In this document: positions 31,201 through 39,409 of the stretch, one piece after another | Layout: every line of letters starts with the position of its first letter | How positions within the stretch are numbered: the stretch's first letter is position 1 | Assembly: GCA_006937955.1 (NCBI GenBank) | Contig: SSNP01000242.1 | Coordinates: 1 to 64,000 of the forward strand | DNA from: Pachypanchax playfairii | Lineage: Eukaryota > Chordata > Actinopteri > Cyprinodontiformes > Aplocheilidae | DNA: 64,000 nt | Reading direction: 5' to 3' | Notes under the pieces: model-generated | Database searches by the model: none | Told to the model about the DNA's origin: nothing | What the model saw: only the letters and a program-made list of their open reading frames with translations | Made by a program: the position numbers and the translations under genes

Positions 31201-31541
31201 CACAGTGCCCCCTCTTTTTCTCTCTGAAAGATCAGAGCGCTCCGCTGGGAGTGGATGCTCTGGCTCACGAGTGGCCAAAGACCCTCCTGTATGCCTTCCC
31301 ACCTGTAGCCCTGATTTCCCCCACCCTGGCCAGGGTGAGGGGGGAGGGGCTGTCTCTGATTCTCATAGCCCCTCGCTGGCCAGGAAAACACTGGTTGGCG
31401 GAAATTTTTCAGCTCCTTTGCGGGCTCCCGTGGCAGCTTCCCCTCCGCAGGGATCTGCTGTCTCAGGCCCAGGGGGAGATCTTTCACCCACATCCAGAGA
31501 GGTTGGCCCTTTGGGCCTGGCCCCTGAATGGTTCAACCTGA
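28188..31541 (+). CDS. DIRS reverse transcriptase-RNase H polyprotein (contains assembly gap)
   Basis: The first in-frame ATG is at 28188, overlapping the Gag-like ORF. RT motifs appear in order: F-L-V-P-K-K-G-G near 28965, L-D-L-R-A-L-N near 29005, S-V-D-L-K-D-A-Y near 29110, L-P-F-G-L-S near 29210, Y-I-D-D near 29305, and F-I-G-L-T-L near 29445. RNase H follows: T-T-D-A-S near 29800, L-E-L-L-A-V near 29895, R-T-D-N-S near 29970 and H-G-A-D-L-L-S-R near 30120. After the gap (30192-31143) the frame resumes with R-A-E-V-D-V and ends at 31541 in a W-P-L-N-G tail typical of this position in fish DIRS. The gap length is 1 modulo 3 and the frame is kept. It makes cDNA from the element RNA. Confidence 0.82.
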   Translation: MGQKTGSSGKTPVLPTTSHRHHERTEEEAGSLTTPTLEDTEPSVPPSLAARSSRRSVPERVQGNAFHTACSPRVQGTLSVLKRPVYCRSNTVLHSVIKMSRRAHPGSSPRALNHVLKTQNMKNINMTLPVITQPLETQIFTAVRAETQRVTARAVRCIPPPQEGAVAPFLADWPVSSLSLHRERWAACTRSEWVLRTIERGYRLQFRVSPPQFREIIFSQAQGESAKALLEEISNLKEKGAIRVVPHSEAHHGFYSRYFLVPKKGGRGLRAILDLRALNHHLRKYKFRMLTHTSLLRFVQKGDWFTSVDLKDAYFHIPIYPPHRKYLRFAFQGTAYEFLVLPFGLSLSPRVFVKCTEAAVAPLRERGIRVATYIDDWLVAAPSAQQAAHHTELIMSHLEDLGFQINQEKSVLTPSQRIPFIGLTLDSLQFKAFLSQERTAALRSSLAVFRRSNMVSLRQCQRLLGLMASSIVVLPLGRLYMRGFQRWVASLGLDPHRNGSRRMRVTPQCSLALHQWRRPGFLTQGVIMGTVPARKVITTDASLVGWGATHEGRSVNGRWGPHMRSTHINGLELLAVHLALKHFLPWLRGCHVLVRTDNSTVVAYINRQGGLRSPSLHMLAHKLILWSSVTLLSLKATHVPGVLNHGADLLSRGDPLYADWKLHPGVANXXXXXXXXXXXXXXXXXXXXXXXXXXXXXXXXXXXXXXXXXXXXXXXXXXXXXXXXXXXXXXXXXXXXXXXXXXXXXXXXXXXXXXXXXXXXXXXXXXXXXXXXXXXXXXXXXXXXXXXXXXXXXXXXXXXXXXXXXXXXXXXXXXXXXXXXXXXXXXXXXXXXXXXXXXXXXXXXXXXXXXXXXXXXXXXXXXXXXXXXXXXXXXXXXXXXXXXXXXXXXXXXXXXXXXXXXXXXXXXXXXXXXXXXXXXXXXXXXXXXXXXXXXXXXXXXXXXXXXXXXXXXXXXXXXXXXXXXXXXXXXXXXXXXXXXXXXXXXXIWERFGRAEVDVYASVENAQCPLFFSLKDQSAPLGVDALAHEWPKTLLYAFPPVALISPTLARVRGEGLSLILIAPRWPGKHWLAEIFQLLCGLPWQLPLRRDLLSQAQGEIFHPHPERLALWAWPLNGST
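30192..31143. other. Assembly gap, 952 N
   Basis: No sequence. The residues on either side look almost adjacent by comparison with the usual order in DIRS proteins, so the true missing length may be far below 952 bp (see findings). Confidence 0.99.
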
Positions 31542-32572
31542 CTGCGGCGGGCCTCCCTCGTGGTGTTATTGACACCATTCAGTCTGCTAGAGCTTCATTG
31601 ACGAGGTCTCTCTATGAGCAGAAGTGGCGTGTGTTTGAGAGCTGGTGTTCAGACTCTCAGGGCCCTCCTTTTCAATGCTCTGTGACAGTGATCTTGTCTT
31701 TTCTGCAGGACCTTCTTGAGCAAGGCAAAGCCTTTTCTACAATCAAAGTGTACTTGGCAGCCATTTCTGCCTGCCATGTTGGCTTTGAGGGAAAGACTGT
31801 TGGCCAGCATCCCCTAATCTGTCGCTTTATGAGGGGTGCACGCCGGAAATTGCCTGTTTCCAAAAACCTGGCCCCCCCCTGGGACCTGCCTACTGTGCTG
31901 GATGCCCTCTCAGGTCCTCCTTTTGAACCATTAGGACAGGTCGACCTTAAAACTTTATCCCTGAAAACTGCGTTGCTTCTCGCTCTGGCTTCAGCTAAGC
32001 GGGTTGGTGAGATTCACGCGCTGTCTGTGCATAAAGCGTGTCTTAAATTTTCTGCTGACGGCACAAAAGTATGGCTCAAGCCTAATCCAGCTTTTATTCC
32101 AAAAGTAATGGGTTCTTGCTCCCACGTTGAGCTGCCTGCCTTCTATCCTCCTCCTTTTCCCTCAGAGGAGCAGAGGCGCTTTAATAATCTGTGTCCAGTC
32201 CGTGCACTACAGATGTATGTGACCAGAACACAGAATTTTAGGAAAACTGATCAGCTCTTTGTATCTTGGGCTAAACCTAACTTTGGGAAGCCGGTATCAA
32301 AGCAGCGACTTTCACACTGGATTGTGGGGGCCATTGCTCTGGCATACTCCAGCAAGGGCCTCCAGGTTCCCCCGGGTCTTCGTGCACACTCAACCAGGGG
32401 CCTGGCCACTTCATGGGCCCTATCTAAAGGTGTTTCAATTCAGGAAGTGTGCTCGGCGGCGTCTTGGGCGTCTCCTCATACATTCTCCAGATTTTACAGT
32501 ATGGATGTAACTGCTCCGGTTATGGCGCATTCAGTCCTCCAGGTAGGATCTGAGGATGTTGCTTTTTCTTGA
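31499..32572 (+). CDS. DIRS tyrosine recombinase
   Basis: The frame overlaps the end of the RT-RNase H ORF and stops at 32572; the true start is not defined, and the first recognisable residues are near 31515. An N-terminal core-binding domain (T-R-S-L-Y-E-Q-K-W-R-V-F near 31610, then S-T-I-K-V-Y-L-A-A-I near 31745) is followed by the catalytic domain: the first arginine in A-S-A-K-R-V-G-E near 31995, the H-x-x-R motif in R-A-H-S-T-R-G near 32385, and the nucleophile tyrosine in F-S-R-F-Y near 32495. These are the R, H, R and Y of tyrosine recombinases. It integrates the circular cDNA at a short matching core, here probably GTT. Confidence 0.86.
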   Translation, partial: EVGPLGLAPEWFNLTAAGLPRGVIDTIQSARASLTRSLYEQKWRVFESWCSDSQGPPFQCSVTVILSFLQDLLEQGKAFSTIKVYLAAISACHVGFEGKTVGQHPLICRFMRGARRKLPVSKNLAPPWDLPTVLDALSGPPFEPLGQVDLKTLSLKTALLLALASAKRVGEIHALSVHKACLKFSADGTKVWLKPNPAFIPKVMGSCSHVELPAFYPPPFPSEEQRRFNNLCPVRALQMYVTRTQNFRKTDQLFVSWAKPNFGKPVSKQRLSHWIVGAIALAYSSKGLQVPPGLRAHSTRGLATSWALSKGVSIQEVCSAASWASPHTFSRFYSMDVTAPVMAHSVLQVGSEDVAFS

Positions 32573-32634
32573 GGGCAATGAGGAACAGTTGTCTTCATAT
32601 CAGGCTTGTCTGGCAATCCGGGAGTTAGTATTTC

Positions 32635-32729
32635 TCCCCATAGTGAGACACGAAACGAATGCTATGATAGAGAACTTTAGGTTATGAACATAACCCCGGT
32701 TCTCTGATTAGCATGAGTGAGTGTCTCAC
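32635..32729 (+). repeat. DIRS internal complementary region
   Basis: The left half (32635-32675) is the reverse complement of the element's first 40 bp; the right half (32673-32729) is the reverse complement of its last 55 bp. The two halves share AAC/GTT at 32673-32675. This is the internal complementary region used in DIRS replication as a template to join the ends into a circle. Confidence 0.85.
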
Positions 32730-32772
32730 CAGACCACCCTCCTTGCTTTCGAAGCGAGGAAGAGGTGAGCTT

Positions 32773-32976
32773 GTTTTGAATGACGACGTAAGCTATGTCA
32801 GCCCCTTTTATTGGGTGGGATGGGGCTGTGTGACATAGACGTCAACAAGGCCAGCCTATGAGGGCTGGCGTAATGAAATTCAAGCTTCTGATGAGGTCAC
32901 GCAGGAGGCGTTCCCCATAGTGAGACACTCACTCATGCTAATCAGAGAACCGGGGTTATGTTCATAACCTAAAGTT
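32773..32976 (-). repeat. DIRS right inverted terminal repeat
   Basis: It pairs with 26200-26379. Its last 54 bp also form an inverted pair with 32673-32729, giving a large potential stem of about 55 bp with a 195-bp loop. Confidence 0.82.
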
Positions 32977-33201
32977 TTGTTGCGGCTTTTTGACTATTTC
33001 GGCGTGTGTGGTAATAATTCACTCCTTAAAGAAAACATGTTTTTACATCACAAACGTGTGTTCTCACCTTTTTTTCTCCTAATGATCTGATTTCTCAGAC
33101 ACAACCTTATGTGAAGAATTTACTTCAGGTATAAACTAATTCAGGTACCTAGTCTTCATGCAGATTATAGGTGGGTAGATTAAACACAAAACCAGCGTTA
33201 C

Positions 33202-33296
33202 CTAAAAGCTGCCCATTGTTGTAGCTCGCCCTTCAAATCACACTGAGTGTCCCCGAGATGGCTAGCCATGCGACTGCCAACACTTAACCTACGTTT
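33202..33296 (-). CDS. Candidate exon of an unknown minus-strand gene
   Basis: A 95-nt block bounded on the minus strand by TTTGCAG| before 33296 and AG|GTAACG after 33202, with one frame open for all 31 codons. The peptide (R-M-A-S-H-L-G-D-T-Q-C-D region, ending Q-Q-W-A-A-F) is not recognised. It lies between the two array units at 33.4-33.7 kb and DIRS copy 2, on the same strand as the array exons. Phase does not connect simply to the neighbouring open segment. Confidence 0.25.
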
Positions 33297-33404
33297 CTGC
33301 AAATCTCCGGATAGAAATAGTTCTGACCTAAAAATGACAATATATTTTGAGTAAAAGGGGACTTTGCAAAGAAAATAATGAAATACAGTAAAAAAAATAC
33401 TTAC

Positions 33405-33675
33405 CTGAAGGAAAATGTAGCGGGAGATACTTTAGATATTAATCCAGAGTTCCATAACATCTGATGTGTCAGAAGATCCTGATGATTTGAACCTGAAACG
33501 ACACAAAAAGATCTGGAAATTTGTTAGTTTCAAGAATATACAGAACTATACATGTAAAAGTAACAAACAGTGTAAATGAGTACTTGCCAGATGGTTGATG
33601 TAGAGGGAGATACTTTAGATATTAATCCAGAGTTCCATAACATCTGATGTGTCAGAAGATCCTGATGATTTGAAC
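33405..33675 (-). repeat. Two further 183-bp exon-intron units
   Basis: Exon copies at 33405-33492 and 33588-33675, each exactly 88 nt with the same acceptor. The downstream copy has a changed exon end (CTTCAG) but a perfect GTAAGTA donor; the upstream copy has GC instead of GT at the donor (GCAAGT). Diverged half-units continue to about 33930 (an acceptor plus exon start at 33781, and an exon-end-like block at 33903-33935). These look like the older edge of the array. Confidence 0.75.
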
Positions 33676-33719
33676 CTGAAACGACACAAAAAGATCTGGA
33701 AGTTGTTAGTTTCAAGTAA

Positions 33720-34404
33720 ATTATTTTCTAATGGTAATTCAAAATACGTTTTGTAAAAATACAGATTCTGATGATTTGAACCTGAAATGAAAAAAGTTAG
33801 TGGTTACTTTTAAGAAAATTCTTTTAAAACAGTATTTAAAATATGTTGTTGTTTTTTTAAATAAGAGAACTCATAAATCTGCCAATTTATGTAAGAAAAA
33901 TAACCTGATGGTCAACGTAGAGGGAGATATTTCAAGAAAAAAGACTATCTTTGCCTGATTACTTATCAGATGTGGTTTCATATTATATCTTGGAAAGGGA
34001 AAGTGCTTCATTTATGACATTTCAAAATGATGGAAAGAAAACAGAAATGTTTTTCTCATCATCAACGTAGTTGAGTATCATTTTAATCCAAGGAGATCAA
34101 ATGTTTCTGTCATTGTTGGCCAAAATAATATAAATGTCATAAAAATGTTAATCCCTCAAGAGCTAAAACTAAATGACAGCATCAAAGCCTCATGCCTTAA
34201 AGTCTTTGATGACATCAGTTCTATTCTAGAACTGATAAAGTCATTAAAGCTTTTGATGACATCATCAGTTCTATTCCAGAACTGATGATGTCATCAAAGG
34301 TCAGATTTTTTTCCATCCAAAGAATTTGTAACTGGATCCACATTCTATAAATTCCAATTCTGGATTTAGAATCTACAGAATTTATTTCTTTTTATTTAAA
34401 TACC
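33720..34404. other. Diverged array remnants and AT-rich DNA
   Basis: Contains the degraded unit halves noted above. At about 34205-34290 a short imperfect direct/inverted repeat occurs (tgatgacatcagttctattc, followed by agaactgatgatgtcatca). Nothing else is recognised. Confidence 0.35.
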
Positions 34405-34640
34405 TATGTGCCGATGCATTTTTTTTATAATAATAATAAAAAAAAATAAAAAATACTTTATTAATCCCCGAGGGGAAATTAGATTTTGTTGTAGCTCAGT
34501 TCTTCTTTAGGGAGGCATTGTAGGGGGCTCATAGCTGTGGGCAGGAAGGATCTCCTGTAGCGGTCTGTGCTGCAGCAGATCTGAAGAAGCCTTTGACTGA
34601 AGACACTCCATTGCTGAGTGTCTTACATTGATTAAAATCA
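34405..34640 (-). mobile_element. LINE 3' end (ORF2 tail and 3' UTR)
   Basis: On the minus strand one frame reads D-R-Y-R-R-S-F-L-P-T-A, a typical end of a fish LINE ORF2, then a stop, a short 3' UTR with CCCCTCGGGGATTAATAAAG and an A/T-rich tail at 34405-34450. It is a 5'-truncated copy. A related tail fragment (tttattgtcccacggggggaaatt) is at 49013-49037. Confidence 0.62.
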
Positions 34641-34723
34641 TTTTTTTCTGTTATGTTTCATATTTTGAATTAATAACACCCTGCACAGGTCACCAGCTCT
34701 ATGGACCACATAATACTACTACT

Positions 34724-34782
34724 ACCACTGCTACCACTACTACTACTACTACTACTAATAATAATAATAATACAGTGATACC
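34724..34782. repeat. (ACT)n / (AAT)n microsatellite
   Basis: Trinucleotide run that changes from ACT to AAT units. A short GAT run lies at about 34872-34897. Confidence 0.9.
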
Positions 34783-34984
34783 TCACTTATCACAGTTAAT
34801 TGGTTCCATAACACCTTAAATTTGTACATGTATCTTTCACTCTCAGTCTCCCTCTCTGTGCAGTGCGATGAAGGTGATGATGATGATGATGATGATGTTA
34901 CTGTACAGGTACTAATGAGAGCTTTACAGCTTTTGCTTAGGTGCCTCGTTGTCAGATAGAGGTGCATACACGACTGAACTTGAC

Positions 34985-35270
34985 TAAAACGACCGCGGAG
35001 GAGGTGTGGGCTCCAGTAAATAGTCAGGTCCCTATAGCTACTATGGAGCCACTGTGAGTAGCTTACCTTAGCCATCCTCCAGCAAATCCCAAGCTGCAGG
35101 GAGCTCAGGCCGGCTGGGTGACAGTCAGAAGGAAGCATAGTCCTAAGTCTCAGCCCCTGTTTCACCATTAGCCCGTCAGCATTTTCCCCACTCAGTGACA
35201 AACCCGCTGAGAAACAGACTCTGGTTATTGGGGGCTCCACAGTCCAAAATGTGGCATTAGAGCAGTCGTT
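34985..35270 (+). mobile_element. L2-like LINE ORF1 fragment
   Basis: It matches the L2-like element at about 3620-3880, including the G-D-S-type block (L-V-I-G-G-S) at about 35222. Truncated on both sides. Confidence 0.7.
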
Positions 35271-36386
35271 CTCAGAGTAACGACCCTGGCACCCAGATGC
35301 CCGAAGGCTTTGTGCTGTGTTATTCTGTTCCAAGTTCCATTGTTGTATGGAACTTTAAGGGTGCCAGGCTCGCTAACCCCCCTCCCACGCGCTCTGATGC
35401 TCAGGTCGATTAATATTTCTCACCAAACACACTCTGATCCCCAATCCGAGCAGGACAATAAAATATCATGAGTTCAGCTCACTAATCATGCTCTCCAGTC
35501 CCGCTGATCACACACTGATTCTGATAAAAGCAGCTCCTACCTGTTTGTAGCTCAGTCATCAATTCAGTCCTTGGCCAAGAGCTCATAATTGTCCCGCGGC
35601 TCCAAAACTTTCTGCAGTCTCCTCCTAAGATCCTCTGTCCTCCTCACACACCATCATGCAGGCCCCACTTATCCAATAAAATAAAAAAGCAATAAAATCC
35701 TCCGGGGTGTGTCTTCCAGTCCAACAAATGACCCGAAGCTCCTCCAGTTCAGCCACATGCTGCAGTGACGTGTTAGCTAGCTGCTAATAAAAACGTTTCC
35801 ACACAGAACTTTCTTGTCACATGAGAAACCCCAGGGGAAACCCTCTATGGCAAGCAAATAAGGTATATAATTACCACATGTCCCCGGTGCTTCCAGCTAC
35901 TTGATCTGCAGACTCCACAGTACCAGCCTCAATGTGCTTGATTATTTATGTTATTAGGCAACCCAAAATGGTGCCCGCTGCTCTGCCAGCTATTATAAAT
36001 TAATTAAAATTAATATTTTGTAATATTTAACTTAAAATATAATTTTTAAAGGAAATGCTGTATTTTCATTCTACAACCCTCTAAACACCCCGTGGAGGCA
36101 TTATTGTATTAAAAATATTGCTTTTAATGAAAATGTTCCATATCCCACCTTTAAGTAACTAATTATCCACAGTGTAACATTACAGGTGACAAATCATGAT
36201 CCCAGGAGTTCTTGTTTTGAAACAACAATCAAGTGAACATCTACAAGCTGACATCTTCACTGGTCAATAAAGCCTGAAATGTTCTGCATCATAACACAGA
36301 ATGTTTTTACCAAACCAAACTGACTGTAAATCATACAACTTGAACTTGTGGTATAGTTACTGTGATCCACTATTCTTTATTATTAA
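35271..36386. other. Unassigned, with a shared unnamed repeat at 36038-36140
   Basis: No gene. The block 36038-36140 is repeated in inverted orientation at 44961-45065 (shared ccctctaaacaccc core) and is probably an unnamed interspersed repeat end. Confidence 0.45.
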
Positions 36387-37401
36387 TAGGGATGTCCAGA
36401 TCCGATCACATGATCGGAAAACTGGCTCGATCACGTAGTTTCAGACTCGATCGGAATTGGACGTTACATATTATGTATATATAGATGTTATTATGTATAT
36501 GTATTCTTATTAGTTTTTAATGCATATCAACTAATAAGAATATACATATATGTCAGAGTCCTGATCGGGATACGCCTTTTCGTGTGACGTCAGTATCCGG
36601 GACAGTTTCCCTCGCAACCCGCAGCCGCCTCCAAGTCTGTCACACTAATCTTTTTTTTATTTTTTTCTATTATCTTGTTTAATTCTCCTGTTATTTTATA
36701 TACATGTAGTACAAACTGAACTGGAATGACTGAGTGTTCAATGTTCCAACTTTGAATAAAGTTTATTGGAAAAAAAAAAACCCACAGCCGCCATTTTAAG
36801 AGGGGACGCGTTTCCATGACGACCGACCGCAGTGTGTGAAAATGTGAATGTTAACAGTCCTGTAGTCTACACAACAGTGGAGAAGATGAGGACTTATAAA
36901 ATCCTCGGTGCGTATATTTTCTTCGAGGTAAGCTTTTTTAATTGGCTCAGTGGATGATGTTGTGTTGAGAATGTTGCCCGTTAGCTCCACTAGCTTCGCT
37001 AGCCGCGTTAGCATGACTTCCGGTGTTAGTTTAGTTTGTGTGCGTTCGGACAGTTTACGTGCTCACAGTACAGAAATGTGCTCTCGTCATGTTCGTTTTT
37101 ACACACAAGTCACAACTTCATGACTCCCCACCATGAAGAAGCCCAGGGGAAACCCCAGGACGTGCTGGAGTGGCCGCAACCGGCTGTCCGAGTCCCAGGA
37201 CTGCTGGCTGTCCTGTCCCTGCAGCTAAATATTAAAATAGGGTGAATTAAATACAACACAAGGAACGTCCTGGATCTGTTTATTTGCTCCTTTTTATTCA
37301 TTTTTTAAATGTAAAATCGGATCGGGTCTCAGTATCGGCAGCTACTCAAAATGACTCAGACTCGGAATAGAGGGCAAAAAATCTTGATCGGGACATCCCT
37401 A
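36387..37401. mobile_element. hAT element (TAGGGATGTCC ends, 8-bp target duplication)
   Basis: Inverted ends TAGGGATGTCCAGATC / GATCGGGACATCCCTA, flanked by ATTATTAA (36379-36386) and ATTATTCA (37402-37409). The interior has no recognisable transposase and carries a nested retrocopy. Confidence 0.8.
36630..36780 (+). mobile_element. Short poly(A) retrocopy nested in the hAT element
   Basis: A 151-bp insert ends in AATAAAG, 12 bp and a run of A's, and is flanked by a 12-bp near-perfect duplication (CCCGCAGCCGCC at 36618-36629, CCCACAGCCGCC at 36781-36792). This is the signature of LINE-mediated reverse transcription of a 3' UTR fragment. The parent transcript is unknown. Confidence 0.65.
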
Positions 37402-37525
37402 ATTATTCATTTGTTTATTAATCTGTCAAACAGCCAGCAAATGAGAAAGGAAAGCAGTCCGACAGGCTTCTCTCTGAGCTAGTTTTCCGTGCCTACTTTT
37501 AAATAAGCAGCTCTGAACCTGCCTG

Positions 37526-38806
37526 GGGTCTCATTTATAAACGCTGCATATGCACAAAATGGGGCCTGAGCAAAAGTTGGGATTTACAAAAAACGAACTT
37601 GACTTGAAAACGTGCGCACCTGTACGCCAACTCTGACCCATGCGTACGGACATTTTGGAGACGAGGGGAATCAACGACGCAGTTGGTGAGGTGGTGAACT
37701 GCAGTCAGACTGCATATTACTCCTCTCACACACGTCATTTCACCTCACACCAAACATTAATTATAGATTCATGTTATTATAAACATTCAGAACAGCAATG
37801 ATAGGGATATTGCAGCTTGCAGTGAGCTGTAGCTCTCCTAAAAACATTTTTCAATACTAAGAGAAATACATAAAATTAATTGCCTCCTCCTCGACAGGAA
37901 GTCTTTACTAAGGGAACAAGGGTCTGAGGGTGTAATGCGGCATTTAAGATGACAACAACAAGGTTCAATTAATGTTTTTAATGTATCATTTAAGGCTGTC
38001 ATCATGTCTCAAAACACAATCCTTATTTCTTTTAATTCATTGGTCATGGAAATAATAGCACTGATGGTGTCTCTCTGTGTCTGTATCACAGCTTCAGTCA
38101 GAACCCGACCACTGGATGCGCTGCGGGCACCGCCAGCAGCACTGGTGCTGGGGGCAGTCTGACAACCTCATCCTATCCATCTACCGAGTGCGGAAGAGCT
38201 GAAAAGACACGGAATATTAGTCTGTCTCCTTAAAACATGCTAACATTTGGAGACTTTGCCACGTATTACAAAAGGTGTTTTACCGGGTTTATTTGTTGTT
38301 TCTGTCAGGTCAGTGTCGCCCTCCTTCTCTGGCACAAGACTGTACACTGTCCTGTCAGCTGCACTGACAGTCTGCACTGCAGACACTGCCACTCGTAGTT
38401 TTTGTCTTTTATTTGTGACACCGCTGCTGTTTCCACCAAATAAAATGTCTCTCCTAGCCTCCACTTCACCCACTAACACTTTAATTTCTGTCTCTGTGAA
38501 GTTTATCTTCTTGTTTTTTTGTTTAGTTGCGATATTTCCTGTCTTCCTCATATGTATCAATATTCATGTCCTGCTTTGCATTTACCTTATATGGCCCGGT
38601 TTGGGCGTGTTCAGGGCGGGACATGAGCCAAATTCAAGTACGCAAACTTCCAGGTAGAGTGTGATTTATAAAGGGGAAATTGCTTACAACTGTGCGTACG
38701 CATGGTTTTATAAATCGGAAATCTTTTTGGCGTACTCAAACTTTTTGTTTTGGTCATACGTACACATTTAGTAGGATTTCTACGCAATTTTTTATAAATG
38801 AGACCC
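37526..38806 (-). mobile_element. Harbinger transposon encoding only the Myb-like protein
   Basis: Inverted ends GGGTCTCATTTATAAA / TTTATAAATGAGACCC are flanked by CTG on each side (37523-37525 and 38807-38809), a 3-bp duplication. The interior carries a minus-strand Myb/SANT-like ORF; no DDE transposase is present. Confidence 0.78.
38240..38560 (-). CDS. Myb/SANT-like DNA-binding protein of Harbinger element (partial)
   Basis: 106 codons. The N-terminal half (residues about 18-60) reads N-F-T-E-T-E-I-K-V-L-V-x-E-V-E-A-R-R, then I-L-F-G, S-S-G-V-T-N-K-R, the start of the trihelix Myb/SANT-like domain used by Harbinger transposons as a partner that brings the transposase to DNA and the nucleus. 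The third helix with its conserved K-K-K-W is not seen in this frame, so the protein is degraded or truncated. A host MSANTD/NAIF1-type gene is unlikely because it lies within transposon ends. Confidence 0.66.
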   Translation of the reverse strand: MIHMRKTGNIATKQKNKKINFTETEIKVLVGEVEARRDILFGGNSSGVTNKRQKLRVAVSAVQTVSAADRTVYSLVPEKEGDTDLTETTNKPGKTPFVIRGKVSKC

Positions 38807-38818
38807 CTGGTCTGTTAC

Positions 38819-39017
38819 AGGAGTGAGGAGGGATATGAAACATCTGGCTGAAAAAATTAAGAAGCAAGAGAACACCAGGAGACACGTGATAATGAAAGTA
38901 AGAATAATGTTTTCTTTTTGTTTTCTGGCAGAAACTGAACAGAAGGGAGACTTGCTAAACCCAGTAATAGAGAAGCCTGTAAAGAAAAAAAAGTTGTCAG
39001 GAAGTTTAAAATTATGA
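38819..39017 (+). other. Possible exon, lysine-rich, unrecognised
   Basis: After an acceptor-like CTGTTACAG (to 38820) one frame is open to a stop at 39015-39017; the end is lysine-rich (P-V-K-K-K-K-L-S-G-S). A 34-bp internal GTAAGA...CAG segment looks like an intron but is too short to splice and removing it breaks the frame. No family recognised. Confidence 0.2.
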
Positions 39018-39275
39018 CTAGTAGATGTTGTTATGATCTATATAACTGTTTTTAATTTTCTTTTGAAGGTGTAAATTAATGCTTTTATTTTGAAGTGACT
39101 GAAAGTTCTAGTCCACTTCCTGCTTAGCGTAACAGAGAGAGACTGAAGAAAGAACACAGCCAGAGACATAAAGTTGTTTTTACTCTATAAACGGTGCGTC
39201 ACTCAAGTTTTCTAAGTTTGAGCTACAGAAGAAAGGCTATTCCCTCAGTTCCAGCATGCAGCCAATGAGTTTTCA

Positions 39276-39409
39276 TTGTTACTCCCTCGAAGCATGGACA
39301 GACACAAATGGCTTTCTGGTAACTGGGACTAAGATGAAGAACAAGCTTCAATAAACCCAGTTACCAGAAAGCCATTTGTGTCTGTCCATGCTTCGAGGGA
39401 GTAACAATC
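39276..39409. repeat. Perfect 53-bp inverted repeat with 28-bp spacer
   Basis: Arms 39276-39328 and 39357-39409 are exact reverse complements over 53 bp (attgttactccctcgaagca... and its complement), separated by actaagatgaagaacaagct plus 8 bp. No TSD or transposon terminus was identified. Confidence 0.92.

Larger units (their letters stand above)
26200..32976 (+). mobile_element. DIRS-like tyrosine-recombinase retrotransposon, copy 2 (complete ends)
   Basis: The element has the full DIRS plan: left inverted terminal repeat, leader, Gag-like ORF, RT-RNase H ORF, overlapping tyrosine recombinase ORF, internal complementary region and right inverted terminal repeat. Both outer ends carry GTT (26200-26202 and 32974-32976), the expected short core shared with the target. 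Total span is 6.8 kb including 952 N. Tyrosine recombinase elements integrate as a circle by recombination at a short core and leave no target duplication. No stop or frameshift is seen in the sequenced parts, so it could be active or recently active. Confidence 0.88.

Noticed and set aside
30094..31493. Minus-strand ORFs of 402 and 451 codons over 30.1-31.5 kb
   Set aside because: They consist mainly of N's and read antisense to the DIRS genes.
28394..32572. A 1392-codon open frame across the DIRS gap
   Set aside because: Most of it is the wrong frame of the RT-RNase H gene plus N's; only the last part (from about 31499) is the real recombinase.
38898..38931. A 34-nt intron within 38819-39017
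   Set aside because: Too short for vertebrate splicing, and removal breaks the reading frame.
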